DNA from: Lotus japonicus
Lineage: Eukaryota > Streptophyta > Magnoliopsida > Fabales > Fabaceae
Length of the DNA stretch: 64,000 bases
Direction of reading: 5' to 3'
NCBI RefSeq assembly: GCF_012489685.1
Contig: NC_080041.1
Location: forward strand, 102,579,760-102,643,759
Part shown: positions 7,812-21,074 of the stretch, piece after piece
Position numbering within the stretch: position 1 is the stretch's first letter
How the letters are laid out: the number at the start of each line of letters is the position of its first letter
Made by a program: the position numbers and the translations under genes
Notes under the pieces: generated by a model
Seen by the model: only the letters and a program-made list of their open reading frames with translations
What the model was told of the DNA's origin: nothing
Database searches by the model: none

Positions 7812-10387
7812 TCTATAATATTTAGAAAAGAGCAAGGCTATGAGACCCACTTAGATGATGTGGCAATCCAATAATGACCTTCCCTCAATCCCTCTTTGCA
7901 TGACAAGTGTCCTCTTCTTATTGTTTTGGACTAAAATAGTGGAAGCCCATTTTGATTTCAGATTTTTTATGAGACCCATCATTCAAACCATTTGAATGGT
8001 GATTTTGTATTTATTGTTAATTAAATTGGAATGGTGTTATTGCAAGCATTTAAATGGTATTCATTTTGCTTACAAAAGAAGTCAATAATTCCAGGCGTGA
8101 TAATTTCGTGGAGAAAATAACGGATTAATTTACGTTAATCATAAACATCATGTATATCTTTACTATGTTTGACTTTTTTTATTTATAATCAATATTTATA
8201 CCAAATAGAATCAATATCATGTTGATATACAATAAGTGCACTATGTGATTTTTCATAGTGCACGGCGATTAATTTTGCTAGGCGATTAATTTTCCAATTG
8301 GTTCCACTTTTTTAGCCTACTGTATATCTTTACTATATTTGACTTTTTTATTTATAATCAACGTTTTATAGAAAGAATTGATGGCCTTAATATGGATCAA
8401 ATAAAAATATAATCAATTAATGGGCCGTGCATGATTTCATAATTTTATATATTGAAATCTTTCCAAAATTTCCTTATATATTTATCACTATTTGTGGAAT
8501 TGTATACGGTCTAATTAAGCTGATTATATGATTTCGAAAAAGTCAAAATAAATATATATAATTTACATGTTCCATTCTTGGGGATGGAATATTCTTGACA
8601 ACTTTAGACATCCTTAACCCTAATTCCAACTATAAATACCCCCTTATGTTACATTTCTTCTCCATCATTCCAACCATTTTCCAGCACTTTATATATTTGA
8701 AATTAACCTTTCTTCTGATGGCTTCAAGAATCGATGATCTTGCCAAAATCGATGCCTCCAAATAGACCTGAACAATTGTTGCAAAAGTTAATCGTTTATG
8801 ACTAAGTGCGAGCTTATATGGCTCAAAACTACCCTTTTCAATGGACATGATTCTTATGGATGACAAGGTATGACACTTTATTTTTTCAATCACTCGGTTT
8901 CCATGTAATTTTTGGAATGCATTCATAAATCGCTAAGTTTATTTTCTATTTAAATTTCAGGGCTGTAAGATTCAGTCTACAGTTAGGAAGACTTTGATTT
9001 ATCGATTTCAGTCTTTGCTAACTGAAGGACGCGTATACAAGATTTCATTCTTTGGTGTTGGTGAAAGTGGTCGTGATTTTCGCCCAACAAATCATCCGTT
9101 CAAGATCAACTTTGATATTCAGACTTCTGCGCGATTGCTTCCTAACAAGGCTATCAACTTAACCCCGTACTCTTTCGTTCCACTTGGTGACATAGTGTAT
9201 AAGGACCTTGATACATCATTCCTTATAGGTATTAATCCTTCTTTAGCCTTTCGAGTTTTTTAAAAATATTTATTAATCTTCATAACATTTTTTTTTATTT
9301 TTTTTCACCAGATGTAATTGGAATTCTCACTGGAGCAAGAGGAGAACAAGAGTTCAAGAAAGATGGTACTAAACAGAAAAGGATAACTATTGAACTTGAC
9401 CAAGATGAGTACATCTCATGTTCTTTGCCTATTTAATTGATCGCTCACTGACTGACAAGTGTTACAACCACAGCTACTCACATATATTAATTACTTGCAC
9501 TGATTTTCCTATAATTGGGTTTGTTTGACCCCATTAAAAAACTGTTTTTAATACACATATTTAATCATTCTTTAATACATTAATTGTTTACTCAATTAGA
9601 AAAATTAATAAATGTTTTATTCATTTCCTAAAAAAGGTTTTAATACACCTATTTAATTGTTTTAATTACGTAAATTTTTAGTCAACTAATGAAAGACATT
9701 AAATGCTATACAATAAATGCTATATTCGAGATTTTTTTTAAAAACCTTTTGAATTAACCTATATAATAATTCTATAGATGAAGTTTAATTTTTGTTCAAT
9801 TAAAAATTACTATAAATGTTATATTCATTTCCTTAAAAAATGTTTTTGATAAACCAATAAAATTATTATTTCCAAAATTAATGTTAATCAAATATTAATA
9901 TCATCAACCGGTATGCTAACGCATTTAACCGTTTTTAAATACATGATCAGGGGTCAATGGTAGAAAAAGAATAATAAAAGTTCTTTAATACATTAATTTT
10001 TAGTCAATAAAAAATTACAATAAATGCTACATTCATTTCCTTACAAAAAAAAATGATTTTTATGTAAAATATTTTCTTTGTGGAAGTCTTTTACCATGTA
10101 ATCTAAACACACAGACACACACACACATATATAATAATGTTTTCAAATCATATTTTGACTTTCAATTTATCATACCATTACTTATATTTACTCTTAGTTT
10201 TTTAAAAAAATACTTCAGTATTATGAAAAATCATTTTGATAATCACACAAAACTTTGCAAGTTGTGTGACACTCATTGTGATTTTTTTTTGTTGAATGCT
10301 CATTTTTTTTTATATCTTAATTTATTAATACGTGTCTAAATAATGAGATCAATATTCGCCGTGCAACGCACGGGGTAAAAACGCTAG
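7812..10387 (+). mobile_element. Helitron (copy 2) with RPA pseudogene, 2.58 kb
   Basis: Begins TCTATAATATTTAGAAAAGA after an A and ends with the hairpin CCGTGC-AAC-GCACGG (10359-10373), then GGTAAAAACG and CTAG at 10384-10387, followed by T. TC start, 3' hairpin, CTRR end and insertion between A and T are the Helitron hallmarks. No Rep/helicase is encoded; the only cargo is a degenerate RPA-like gene. The 5' end matches those at 6855 (minus) and 11959. Confidence 0.85.
8718..9408 (+). pseudogene. RPA70-like pseudogene in Helitron copy 2
   Basis: Exons 8718-8867, 8961-9228 (268 nt) and 9312-9408 (97 nt) match the structure of the minus-strand copy at 1-978. Exon 1 has in-frame TAG, TGA and TGA; two of these fall where the frame T*TIVAKVNRL* implies Trp (TGG to TGA), typical of G-to-A decay of methylated DNA. 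Exon 2 is open (RVYKISFFGVGES, YSFVPLGD) and exon 3 reads DVIGILTGARGEQEF. The fourth exon is missing. Not functional. Confidence 0.88.
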
Positions 10388-11708
10388 TAAATTTAGAAAA
10401 ATTCTACTACTCTAGTTGCATGCATTTGTCTAAAGTAAATCACACCTTCTGAATTTTATTTTTTTCATTATAGTTGGGTTACGTACGTTGAAGTTTTAGT
10501 GTACTTTCGATTAAACCTTATTAGTTTAATATTTTTTTTCTCCATTGTGATGGATTGTTATTACTGTTTTGTTAGTGTGAATTGTTTATTTTTTAATCAA
10601 AGATATCCCCACCTCTGATAGTCCTTCATCAAATTAAACTATATATATTGTTATGGATTTTTTTTTTCAAGCCAAATAATAATGTTTATAAGAAGTAGAA
10701 CAGGTGGATCGGATGTGGTTTTTTTTTCCTTGTATTTGTTTCATGGTTCCCCTTTGTACATACCACAGATTGAGGTACCCCTAGTACCTCTATTATATAC
10801 ACTTTTGCTTACCAAAAAAAAAAACTCCTAAAAATAGAACTTTATGGATTAATCAAGAAAATGAGCTATAAAAATTTAAAATTATATAAAATTTATATCT
10901 TATTGTTGAAATATTTAAAGAATACATTTAGAAATAATATTTTAAGTATAAAATAATATTAAAATATTTTACTTAACACTTTATTTTAAACTATTTTGTC
11001 AGTTGTGACCAAAAAAACTATTTTGTCAGTACTCAATAAAATTTCCATCATATTTATCATTAAGAGTTATGAAACATTTGAGAAAAGTATAATTACTGAA
11101 AATGTAGACAATATCTGCCAAAAGAAAAATACATAAATTTTAGTCAGAAGAAATTGGGGTCAAAGAAATTAAAAATTGATTAGGAAGAAATATAGAAATT
11201 GGGGTAAAATAAAAATACCGAAATTCCCCCCCAATGATGAATTTCCTGTCAGATGCTACTTATTTTTTATTTGCTGAATTAGATCATTAGTAAAGCAAAC
11301 AATTTTAAAAACTAAAATAGATATTCACATGATTAAAAGTTCTAGTTTTTTTATTTTAACGATAGGATCATAAATTTAAAAAGGTACAAATAAATAGAAT
11401 ATTTTTCTCATTTGCCTTCAACGTTTTTACAAATATATGATAAGTAATCTAAATCACCTGATATTCCTAATTTGAATATTTAATTTGATGATATTTTTTG
11501 TATAAATATCCGGTGCCCGATAACTTTTTGGATGCCGCCAAATTCAGAATTTAGTCACAGGCAAGACTCCTCAATCCTCCCATAGTGTATTGAGTGAGAA
11601 TTAAACTTGAGAGCTCTTCCATACACTTAGTCTGCGTTGCCAACTGAGTTACCCCTCATGTTTTCTATAAATCCTAATTTAGTTCAAAATTCAACCATGG
11701 AACTCATT
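10388..11708. other. AT-rich spacer between Helitron copies, with a possible LINE 3' tail
   Basis: No coding region seen. Around 10740-10824 the sequence (Met-less, ending in ATACACTTTTGCTTACC and 11 A) resembles the 3' end of plant LINEs and of the insertion at 11731, but its 5' boundary and target duplication are not resolved. 11510-11660 holds a repeat-like segment with an ACTGAGTTACCCCTC motif. Confidence 0.4.
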
Positions 11709-11730
11709 ACTTACGCAAAGATGAGAATTG

Positions 11731-11875
11731 GGGTGGGTAGATTTGACATTTGTAGGAATCTTGTCTCTTAAGTATTTTTATTATGCGGTTAGTTAGTTGC
11801 TCTCACACTTGTATTGGGTTGAAGTACCCCTTGTACTTCTATTCAATATAATTTTATTGCCTACCAAAAAAAAAA
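11731..11875 (+). mobile_element. 5'-truncated LINE 3' end, 145 bp
   Basis: Ends TTTTATTGCCTACC plus poly(A) and is flanked by a perfect 22-bp target duplication at 11709-11730 and 11876-11897 (begins ACTTACGCAAAGATGAG). The long duplication, poly(A) and severe 5' truncation are typical of target-primed reverse transcription by an L1-type LINE. Confidence 0.9.
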
Positions 11876-11958
11876 ACTTACGCAAAGATGAGAATTGCGG
11901 GATAAACAAGATGAAGGAGCATGGTGCGATACCAAAAGTCCAAAACACTGACGAGACA

Positions 11959-14056
11959 TTTATATACTTTAAAAAAGAACAACTTTATCAGAAACACTTA
12001 GATGAGGTGGCACTCCCAGGTTCATTCTCCTCTCAACCCCTCACTAGCTGACACTAAACCCTGAACCCCTAAAGGGGTTTATGAACCCCCCTTTAAGGGG
12101 TTTCTGAACTTCACCTTCCGACTCAAAGCGTTTTTCCCCAAACCTTCCGACTCGAAGGGTTTGGGGAAAATCGTGTCAAGCTCACACACATTCAGAGAAA
12201 ATTTAAAAACCACTTAAAAGCTCTTTAATTTGGGTTGATGGTGCATCATTGATTAACTATTACATAATCATTAAATAGACTATTAATTTTTCAATCAAAC
12301 ATTATGAATAAAAATAAAAACAGAAATTTCAAATTCCATCTATATTTGAGAAACAATCTTGATTATGTTAATTAAATCATTAAATTACCCCTTAATTTTC
12401 TGTAACGTTTGTATAATCATTAATACCTTGCATATCTTTGTTGACCTTGCATAGCCTATTAATTTTCGGTTAGGTTTGAATATAAAGATTTGAAATCAAT
12501 CTTCATTAGATAACCCATTAAAATGCAGATAATTGAATAATCATTAATACCTTGTTGACCTTTTCTAAACTGACAATAATCAACAAAGTTTTTCTTTGAC
12601 ACAAAATCTGTTTTTTTTTTATTGAAATACATGTATTCAAAATTAATTTACAATAATTAACAGTGTCTCTTTGACAAGAGTATACCCACTAAATATAATT
12701 AATAGAATCACCCCATTATATTGATTAAGAAAATAATATTCAATTTAATATAATGCATTTCCTTTTTAAAATTTGTAAATAAAAAATTGAGATTTGAATT
12801 TGAAATTTAAAATGAATACTAAATATTAATTAGTCCACCCAAATTTTGAGGAAAATTTTAAAACCTTATTCGTATTGGTGGAAAACAAATATTTTTTGAA
12901 TGAATATCAGATAAGAAATATTCAAACAATTTTTAAAAACATTCCAAGTTTAAGTAATCAAATGGTTTCATCTATTATGAGCTTAAATCAATCAAACATA
13001 AATAATTTTTTTTTATTATTTAAAGCTAAATTATGCAAGATCTGATGTACTTTTTATCAACAATAGAAAATGTTACCTTTAATTATCTTTACAACAAATT
13101 AGGAAAAGTCATGTTTTTCGAATCCTATTTTTGGTTTAAAATTCAAGTTTTAATGGTAAATGAGGGAATGTATATTCGAATAAAATCTAAACAATTACTG
13201 TGAAAAGTTTTATTTTGTATGAAAATAATTTAGAAGAACATAAATTTTGTAGATTAAGGAACCTAATTCATTTATTATTTTTAAAATTGTAAAAAGTAAT
13301 TTTTCAATTTGAGTTTGAAATTTAAAATGAGTACTAAATAATTGTAATTTGTTCCAAATTTTCATTCGAATTTTAAACTATTTTGCTTAGATACAAAATA
13401 CGTTCTTTTTCACACTAAATCATTTGTCAATTCATTCATAATAATTAACTGATTTTTTTTTTACTTTTTTAATAAATAAATAAAATTTATAGAATCATCC
13501 CATAGATTAAGGAGCCAATATTTAATTTAAGTTAATGTGTTTTCTTTTTAAAAAGTTGTAAAAAAAAATTGCAATTTGAGTTTGAAATTTAAAATTAGTA
13601 CTAAATAATAGTAATTGGGGTCAAATATTCAATCAGATTTTAAAACATTTTTCTTAAATGAGTACTATATACTTATATTTAGTGTACTAAAAATATATAA
13701 TTATATTTAGATCACATGGTAAAAATCTTTCACGGGGAAAAACATTTTACGTAAGTAACAACTCATGTAAAAACTAATAGTTTTTGCTAACTCTTCATTC
13801 CCCTTCAACCCTTATGTCTCATAGCTTTGCAACTCTCGGTAACAATTTTGCATCTCATTTAAGTATGTTTTTCACAATTTTAAAAAACAATTTCACAAAA
13901 TATTTAGGATTGAATATATATATGAAGTTTTTGACAAATTTTGCAAATTGTGTGATACTCATTGTGATTTTACTTGGTTGAATACTCATTTTTGCGAGAT
14001 CGCTGATTCATTATTACGTGCATTAATAATGAGATCAATATTGGTAAAAACGCTAG
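11959..14056 (+). mobile_element. Helitron-derived element (copy 3), 2.1 kb, non-coding
   Basis: The 5' end TTTATATACTTTAAAAAAGA (C of TC mutated to T) and following CACTTAGATGAGGTGGCA match copy 2. The 3' end ATGAGATCAATATTGGTAAAAACGCTAG lines up with copy 2, but the hairpin has been lost by a 15-20 bp deletion. The interior is very AT-rich, with palindromic CCCCTTTAAGGGG-type motifs near 12060-12170, and no gene. Confidence 0.72.
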
Positions 14057-14540
14057 TTAGTTGGGAAAAGATTGAGGTGATGTGCCTTATTAATTAAAGT
14101 ATACCAAAACCGTTAGATTAAAACTAAAATCTGTGGTTTATAAAGAGGGTAACAGAGTAAGATTTAGAATAGTGTAAATTGAGCATTCCTCATAATTGAA
14201 ACATATAAATATGAGTTTGAATGATTTTTTTTATACTTGAGGAAATAAAAGTTTTTTTTAATACAACTGTGACATGTTATATAGATTTTTTAAATCTTTT
14301 GAAATTTAAATAAATTCAATATAAATTTTAACTTTTAAACACGATAATCTAAACAATCGAAACTTTCACATGATAAGATTTTCCAAATTCAATTCAAATC
14401 AGATTTAATTTTAAAGCAAATCTGTTTCAATTTTTTTTAAAAGCAAATCAATAATTAGTTCAATAAATCAGGGCTAATTAGTTTCTTATATAAGAAGCTA
14501 CTAAGCAAACCACCGCTCTTCGCGAAAGAGGGCACAATTG

Positions 14541-15937
14541 ATGGACAAACGAATAAGCTCCTTACCACCATTACCAGATGAAATCGTTTGTCACATACTC
14601 TCTTTTCTTCCAACCAAACTTGCATTTGCCACGGTGGTTCTTTCCAAATGGTTGACCTCACTTCTCCACTCATCCACCTCCGATCTCCGCTTTTACTATG
14701 ATGGCAGCAACAAAGTGACCTTCCGCCGCTTCATCCGTTTCTTGGACACAGTTATGCTCTTCCCGCGCGAGCAGCACCATCCAATCAAAAATCTAGTCCT
14801 CTATATTAACTCTACTGGGCGGGATGAAGCTTTCATTGTTGATGAATGGGTCGAAGTCGCCAAACGCCATCCTATTGAGAGCCTCGATATCTACACAGCT
14901 GGTTGCGCCACCGTGTCGCCTAGCATTTTCTCCTGTCGAACCCTTGTTGTTTTAAAACTTACCAGCATTGGTAAGGTTGGGAATGTTTTGTCTGTTGATC
15001 TTCCCTCGCTCAAAACCCTTCACTTGTCACAAGTTATTTTCCAAAAGAGGGACGATTTCAAGAAGCTTCTGTATGGTGCTCCCATTCTTAAGAATTTGTA
15101 TCTTGCATTTGTCAATTCAGAAATTCACTACACTACTGGGAGTAAAATCTTACCAAAGTTGGTCAGATTACATTTGGATACATGGGCAGATCCTCTTAGT
15201 GCATTAGAAATTGCCCAGGTATGAGTAAGAAACTAAGAATATATAATATAATCGATGGTTGTAATTCTGTCGTTCAATTTTTATGAAATTTTTTGTGTTG
15301 GTAACTTTTGCAGATGGGGCGCCCCAACATAAATATCCCGTCTCCTGTGTTTCCAAACTTAATCCACATTGAATTTTATTGTCAACGCTTTGATGGCTGG
15401 AATCGTGTACTACAAGTGCTCCGTCAGTGTCCCAGGCTTCAACATCTCGTCATAAGAAAGGTTAGTTGCATTTTTTAGCTCATTCTTGTTGATTTTTTTT
15501 GAAATAAACTAATTAAATTTATCTATGTTTATCAGGCTAATGTCAATGCTGATGTTTACTATAAGAAACTTGCATATTCAAAACGCGTTCCGGAATGTGT
15601 TTCATCACACCTCAGAACATGTTTTATTGGGTCTCTTGTAAGCTATAGAGATGATTTTCGTTTTGTTGCATATGTGATGAAGAATGCCAACTTCTTACAA
15701 GCCCTGACTGTTTGCCCTTGCCTGTTACGTCCAAATCAACAACCCTATGTTTTGGAGAGAATATTATCACTCCGAAGGGTTTCACCGGCATGTGAAATTT
15801 CATTATCAAACTGCGGTCGCCATCAATGCAGCTGCGGGTTCAATAATGCTACTGAATGCAGGCGTAGGCACAAGCCCTACTGTTGGCAAACTAAGGAGAG
15901 TTTTCTTGACCCAAGAAAATTTCATTCTCTAAATTGA
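14541..15937 (+). CDS. F-box/FBD/LRR-repeat protein, 408 aa, 3 exons
   Basis: Exons 14541-15218, 15314-15460 and 15536-15937, all phase 0 with GT/AG borders. Such proteins are substrate-recruiting subunits of SCF ubiquitin ligases; the F-box binds SKP1. The N-terminus reads ISSLPPLPDEIVCHILSFLP followed by TKLAFATVVLSKWLTSLL, a typical F-box. Leucine-rich strands follow (KTLHLSQVIF, LPKLVRLHLD, CPRLQHLVI). The C-terminal part (FVAYVMKNANFLQALTVCP, then SLRRVSPACEISL) is the FBD domain. Substrate unknown. After the FBD there is an unusual Cys/His/Arg-rich tail of about 45 residues (CGRHQCSCGF), perhaps read-through into former non-coding sequence. The start at 14541 is the first ATG before the F-box. 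No frame lesions, so it may be functional. Confidence 0.88.
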
Positions 15938-16280
15938 CATTTTCACATCTTCCATTCCATTCTTGAACCTTAATCTTGAGAAGCAGGGGACGTACTCACC
16001 TGTGCCTGTTTTGAATGTGTAACTTCTGCATTATGAAGTCAAAAAGGAGTGAATCACTAACTTTGTGCAAAATGTTTTAGGAGGAGCGCAAGTAACACAC
16101 GTAAGGAAACACTCATTAGACTTATTGTAATTGGTTATTTTTTAAAATTCAGGTTCATTTAACATGCACATGCAAGGTGTTTTTTTTTAACACAAGTCCC
16201 ATTTTTTACCTGTTATTTTAGGTTCTCAACTCACCATGTTTTTAATTTAAAAATTTATATGTTTAGTTCATCCTCTTTTC

Positions 16281-16558
16281 TGTCAAACATTGAATTATCT
16301 CAAAAGCTTAAGCTATTGAGTAATGGTTAAATGAATGGTTTTATATTGTATTCTAACACGTTAAGCGTGGATGAATGCACATACCTACCTACCATGTGCT
16401 TAAATTCCACATTTCAATTAGAAAGTGAAAGGAATGAGGATCGAACTCTTGACCGCTAAGTCTTTGAGGCTCTCATACCATTTCAAACAACCAATTATCC
16501 CAAAAGCTTAAACAGTTGAGTAAATGTCAAATAAATGATTTTATATTATATTCTAACA
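16281..16558 (-). mobile_element. TRIM, copy 2 of the family at 5844
   Basis: Two 78-bp terminal repeats (16281-16358 and 16481-16558) match those of the first copy; the primer-binding site is mutated to GCTCTCATACCA on the plus strand. Flanks TTTTC (16276-16280) and CTTTC (16559-16563) are a decayed target duplication. LTR divergence is visibly greater than in copy 1, so this insertion is older. Confidence 0.88.
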
Positions 16559-16563
16559 CTTTC

Positions 16564-16962
16564 CACCACCCGTCTTCCCCTCAACCTCCACGCCATCCAC
16601 CACCACCACCACCACCAGATCTTCTCCCGCCCCCACCAAATCACCACTCGCCCTTCTTCTTCTCCTGCAGTGCCTTGGCATCTCTGCTCATGAATAACCA
16701 CAAGAATTGAAGATGCCTTTTGCATCTTTGCATCGCGTCCAGCGGTGGGCCACTCGGAGGTCGCCGGAAGGGCATGAAATAGAATCAAATAAGTTATAAA
16801 TAAATAGTTTTATACAAATGTATGATTTTTTTAAGGAATGATATTATACATATGTATGATATTATTTTCACTTAAAAAAACTTTTTTCCGACATCACATA
16901 CATCCATCCAACACAAAAGTAGGATTAACCCATTGCCAATCGAAAACAGTATGTTCATATAT
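16564..16962. other. Spacer with a (CCA)n tract
   Basis: 16585-16640 is Pro-codon-like CCA/CCT-rich simple sequence. The short open frames here come from that composition. No gene supported. Confidence 0.5.
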
Positions 16963-17012
16963 TTAGGAAACAATTTTTTTTTGTTACATCTGAAAACTGA
17001 TAGAAGAAAAAA

Positions 17013-20000
17013 CTAACGAGCAAACACCGGGTCTCTCAAGACAAGAGTCTCTGCTTCCCAAGGTGGTTTATCCAAGAAGCTGAAGTTGACAACCGGAGAA
17101 CGCGCACCCAACTTTGCAAGGTAATCCGCTGGAGCATTGCACTCCCGTCGCACCCTCTCTATTGAGATATTCCAAGCTTTATCCCTGAGTTGCTTGATCT
17201 CGGTAATGACAGGGAAGAACCTACCACTATCCCCATTCTCAATGCTCTGGAGCAATTCTGCACAATCGACCTCCACTTTGACTTCTCTATAGCCACGATC
17301 CCACACTAACTTCAGCCCCAGCAGCAGAGCTTCGGCCTCCGATGCTAAAGCATTCCCACCATAACTGTGCGCTACGAAGCCGAACAACCAATCTCCTTGA
17401 GCATAACGAGCCAAACCACCAGCTCCACCTGATCCATCCATGTCCCTAAAGCTTCCGTCGACGTTCAGCTTGATAGACCCTGCCGCCGGTAACCGCCATC
17501 GATTACTCAACCAACAATCTGAATCGTGTGCATCTTCACCCATGGCAGCAGCGACCTCGTCGTGATCATGGCAGACACGCCGCCAGGCCTCCTCCAACGA
17601 CCAAGGGGAATCCTCAAAGATCATGCTGTTTCTCCACTTCCAAACGCCCCAAAGAGCCATAACAAATGTCACTCCATGGGTACTCCTGGCTTGTGCACTA
17701 ATCCAGTTAAACGCATCCCCAGTTGCAAAGTTTGGCCACCCATAAGCTCCAAGTTTAAACCAGATCTCTTTCGAGTGTGGACAATTACGCAGACAATGAA
17801 GAACATCTCCCTCAGGTGCTGAACACCGTGGACAAGCAGGGGACGTTGCCATCTTGCAACGGAAGCGCTGTGCATTGACTGAATGGAATTATACAGAGCC
17901 AACCATACAAAGGTACGAACCTTTTCTGGGACTCTCAATTTCCAGACCCAGTTCCATTCCCCAAGAGGAGGAGAAGCATGCTGTTGATCCTGCAGCCACT
18001 TATAAGCGTCCCTGACAGTGTAAATCCCCATGTTATTCGACTTCCACGTCCAAACATCATCACGGTTACGAACAATGGTGGGCTCTATCAAAATGAGCTG
18101 GTCCATAAACTGCCCTAGGAGCAGTGTGTAGAGCGTTTGCACGCTCCAAGTGCCATTAGTAACTAAATCACACAACCTTTTACCCATGTCATGTATATCA
18201 ACATATGGAACCACAGAAGCTATATCCCCTAAGCCGCTCCAATCCTCATGCCAAAGAGAAGTCTTTCCATTTCCCATCCTAAACGCAAAACCTGATCGAA
18301 GACGGTCTCGAGCTCTTAGCATTCCCTTCCAAACTGGTGAATCCATAGACTTGGGTTGAACCTGGAAAACCGACGCAGTAGACAGGTACTTGTGCGGTAA
18401 CATACGCACCCATAATTTGTTGGGTTTGTGAAGTAGGCTCCAAACAACCTTGCCTAGTAACGCTGTGTTAGCTAGCTCCATATCACGTACACCCAAGCCT
18501 CCTTGGTCCTTCGGTTTTTTTATTTCCTGCCAACTCACGAGATGCCAACCTCGGCCGCCACCCTTGCCCGACCAAATGAAGGAGCGCATGATCTGATTAA
18601 TCTTGCTGGTAACACTCCGAGGAAGATTGAAAACCTGCATAGAATACGTTTGTATGGCGGCAATAACTGATTTTGCCAAACAAACCCTTCCTGCAAGAGA
18701 TAGCACATTGGCTCTCCAAGAACTCAACTTTCTCTGAATATTTTCCAAAAGAAAGTTGAACTTGTTACCGTGAACTCGACCCCCTTTAAGGGAGAAACCC
18801 AGGTATTTCCCGAGGTCATTAACGAAAGGTATAGGAGCTATGGTAGCAATACCATCCTTCACTGCAGTACTCACACCCTTAGAAGCAATGGCCTTGGACT
18901 TAGTCATATTAATCTTCAACCCTGAACTCTCACAAAACCATTGCATGGAGGAGGCAAGAAGCTCAACCTGCCCCACAGTAGCTTCACAGAAAAGTAACAC
19001 ATCATCCGCGAAGAACAAATGAGAGATTGGGGGACCATTCTTGGACAACCGGATAGGTTTCCACTCACCTTTATCAACCAGGTCTTGGATCATGACTGAC
19101 AATCTCTCCATGCATAGCACAAAAAGGTAAGGGGGCATGGGGTCCTCTTGCTGGAGACCTCGACCAGGTTTAAAGGCCGGCAGACGACAACCATTCCAGA
19201 GAATAGATACCTGGGATGAAGTAACAAAGCTCATAATAAGGTTAATAATGACCTCAGGGAAGCCATAGAACACAAGAGTCTCTTGCGGAAAGGACCAAGA
19301 AACACTGTCATAAGCCTTTTCTAAATCGATCTTGAAAGCTACCATACCTTTCCTAGCCGTTGACTTGGCCATGTGATGGATCACCTCCTGAGCAAGGAAA
19401 TCATTGTCCATGGTACCCCTCCCTATAATGAAGTTGTTTTGCATTGGACCAATCAGGTTGCAAAGAAAAGGTCTCAACCTATTCACAAGAACCTTGGTAA
19501 TCACCTTAAAAGCCACGTTACATAAGCTGATGGGGCGGAGATCCTTAACTGTGATGGGTAGCTCAACCTTAGGGATGAGGACCACCAAGATGTCAAGCAA
19601 GCTCTCGCTAACCACTCCTCCTTGGAACGCATCCCTCACTATGTGCCAGAGGGAATCACCAACTCGATTCCAAAACTTTTTGTAAAAGTAAGGTTGGAAC
19701 CCATCTGAACCAGGAGCTGTATAAGATTTCATGCTCATCAAAGCCTTTGTCACCTCTCCCTTTTCCACCGGTTCTACCAGCACGGTTTTAGCTTCCGCAG
19801 ATAGGGTGGGAAAAGCATCATGGTGAGGCTAGGAACGGCCACAGAAGATACCTCTGAGAAGAGCTTAGAAAAGTACCCATGTACCTCCTATCTCAGTTCA
19901 CTATCATCTTCACACCACGTCCCATCCTCTAATTTCAGGCGATGAACACGGTTTTTCCTGCGTCTGATAAGAGTTTGGGTATGGAAGTACGTCGTATTCC

Positions 20001-21074
20001 GATCACCCAAGCGCACACGGTTCTCCCTAGCCTTTTGGAACCAAAGCAACTCTTCCTGCCTCAAGATGCTACGGTATTCCTTCTGAAGCTCGGCCTCAAA
20101 AAGCACCATGTCGGAGGTAACCCTGTGATCAAGTTCCCGTTGGACCCCTCAAAGTCTCGCCTCCACTCGCCGTTTCCTACGAAAGATGTTGCCAAACACC
20201 TCTCTGTTGAAAACCAAGGCAGCTTCACGAACTCTGTTTAGTTTTGCGCCAATGTTCTCCTCTGTTGCCCTCCATGCATTGTCCACTACTACTCCAAACT
20301 CTAGGTGATCCGCCCAAGCAGCAAGGAACCTAAAGGGACGGTCCCGCGAGGAGGCCTGGGTACCACACTGAACTAGAATAGGGCAATGATCAGAGTGGAC
20401 ACGATTAAGAACTTCCATCGAAGCATCAGGGAATGCCATCTTCCATTCCACATCCCCCAACGCCTTGTCCAGGCGTTTTGACAAAATTAGCCTGTTATTC
20501 GATCTCCTGAACCAGGTAAACTTTCTCCCCAACGCTCCAAGGTCCACCAGATGGCAGTTCTCCAACATTGAGGCAAAGCGCGCTGCCCTGTTAGGAAGGA
20601 ACTCCCCACCTCTGCCTCAGAGGGAAAAAGAATTTCATTAAAATCTCCCAAAAGTAGCCATGGCAATAGAAAACGGCTCCGAAGAAGAGAAAGATGATTC
20701 CAAAGCAACTCCCTATTCGCCGGAATAGGAGAAGCATAAACAGCGCTACACACCTAAGAAAAATTGTCTTTCCAAATTTCAAGAGTGACAACCTGTTGAT
20801 GAATGTCAAGTACCCTGCAGTTGAAGGGCACACTATTGTTTGATAACACCCATATACCACCACTGAATCCTCTAGCCTCCTCTATATGGATAGGAGAAAA
20901 CCCAAGGGAGTTCCAGCAAGCAGAGACTCTCCTGAACTGACATCGAGTCTCCATGACTATGAACACATCAGGTTTTTTATTACGAACAATGTCCTTGATC
21001 GCTAGCTTCCCATTTGCATGCAAAGCTCCTCTCACGTTCCAGGAAATTAATTTAAATTCCTCAAAACCAATCAT
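17013..21074 (-). pseudogene. LINE 1 ORF2 (endonuclease, reverse transcriptase, RNase H), broken
   Basis: Endonuclease: LISWNVRGALHANGKLA, METR, LLLGDFNEIL and SDHCPIL. Frame changes or stops fall near 20754, 20590, 20500, 20150 and 19885. Reverse transcriptase runs 19783-17900 with APGSDGFQPYFYKKFW, PISLCNVAFKVITKVLVNRL and the catalytic FADDVLLF. A further shift near 17850 leads to a Cys/His zinc-binding segment and RNase H with its acidic residues visible (LNVDGSF, ASEAEALLLG, EVDCAELL, APADYLAK). The order is that of plant L1 elements that acquired RNase H. Confidence 0.92.

Noticed and set aside
16516..16710. Pro-rich ORF
   Set aside because: It is produced by a CCA/CCT tract and runs across the TRIM boundary.
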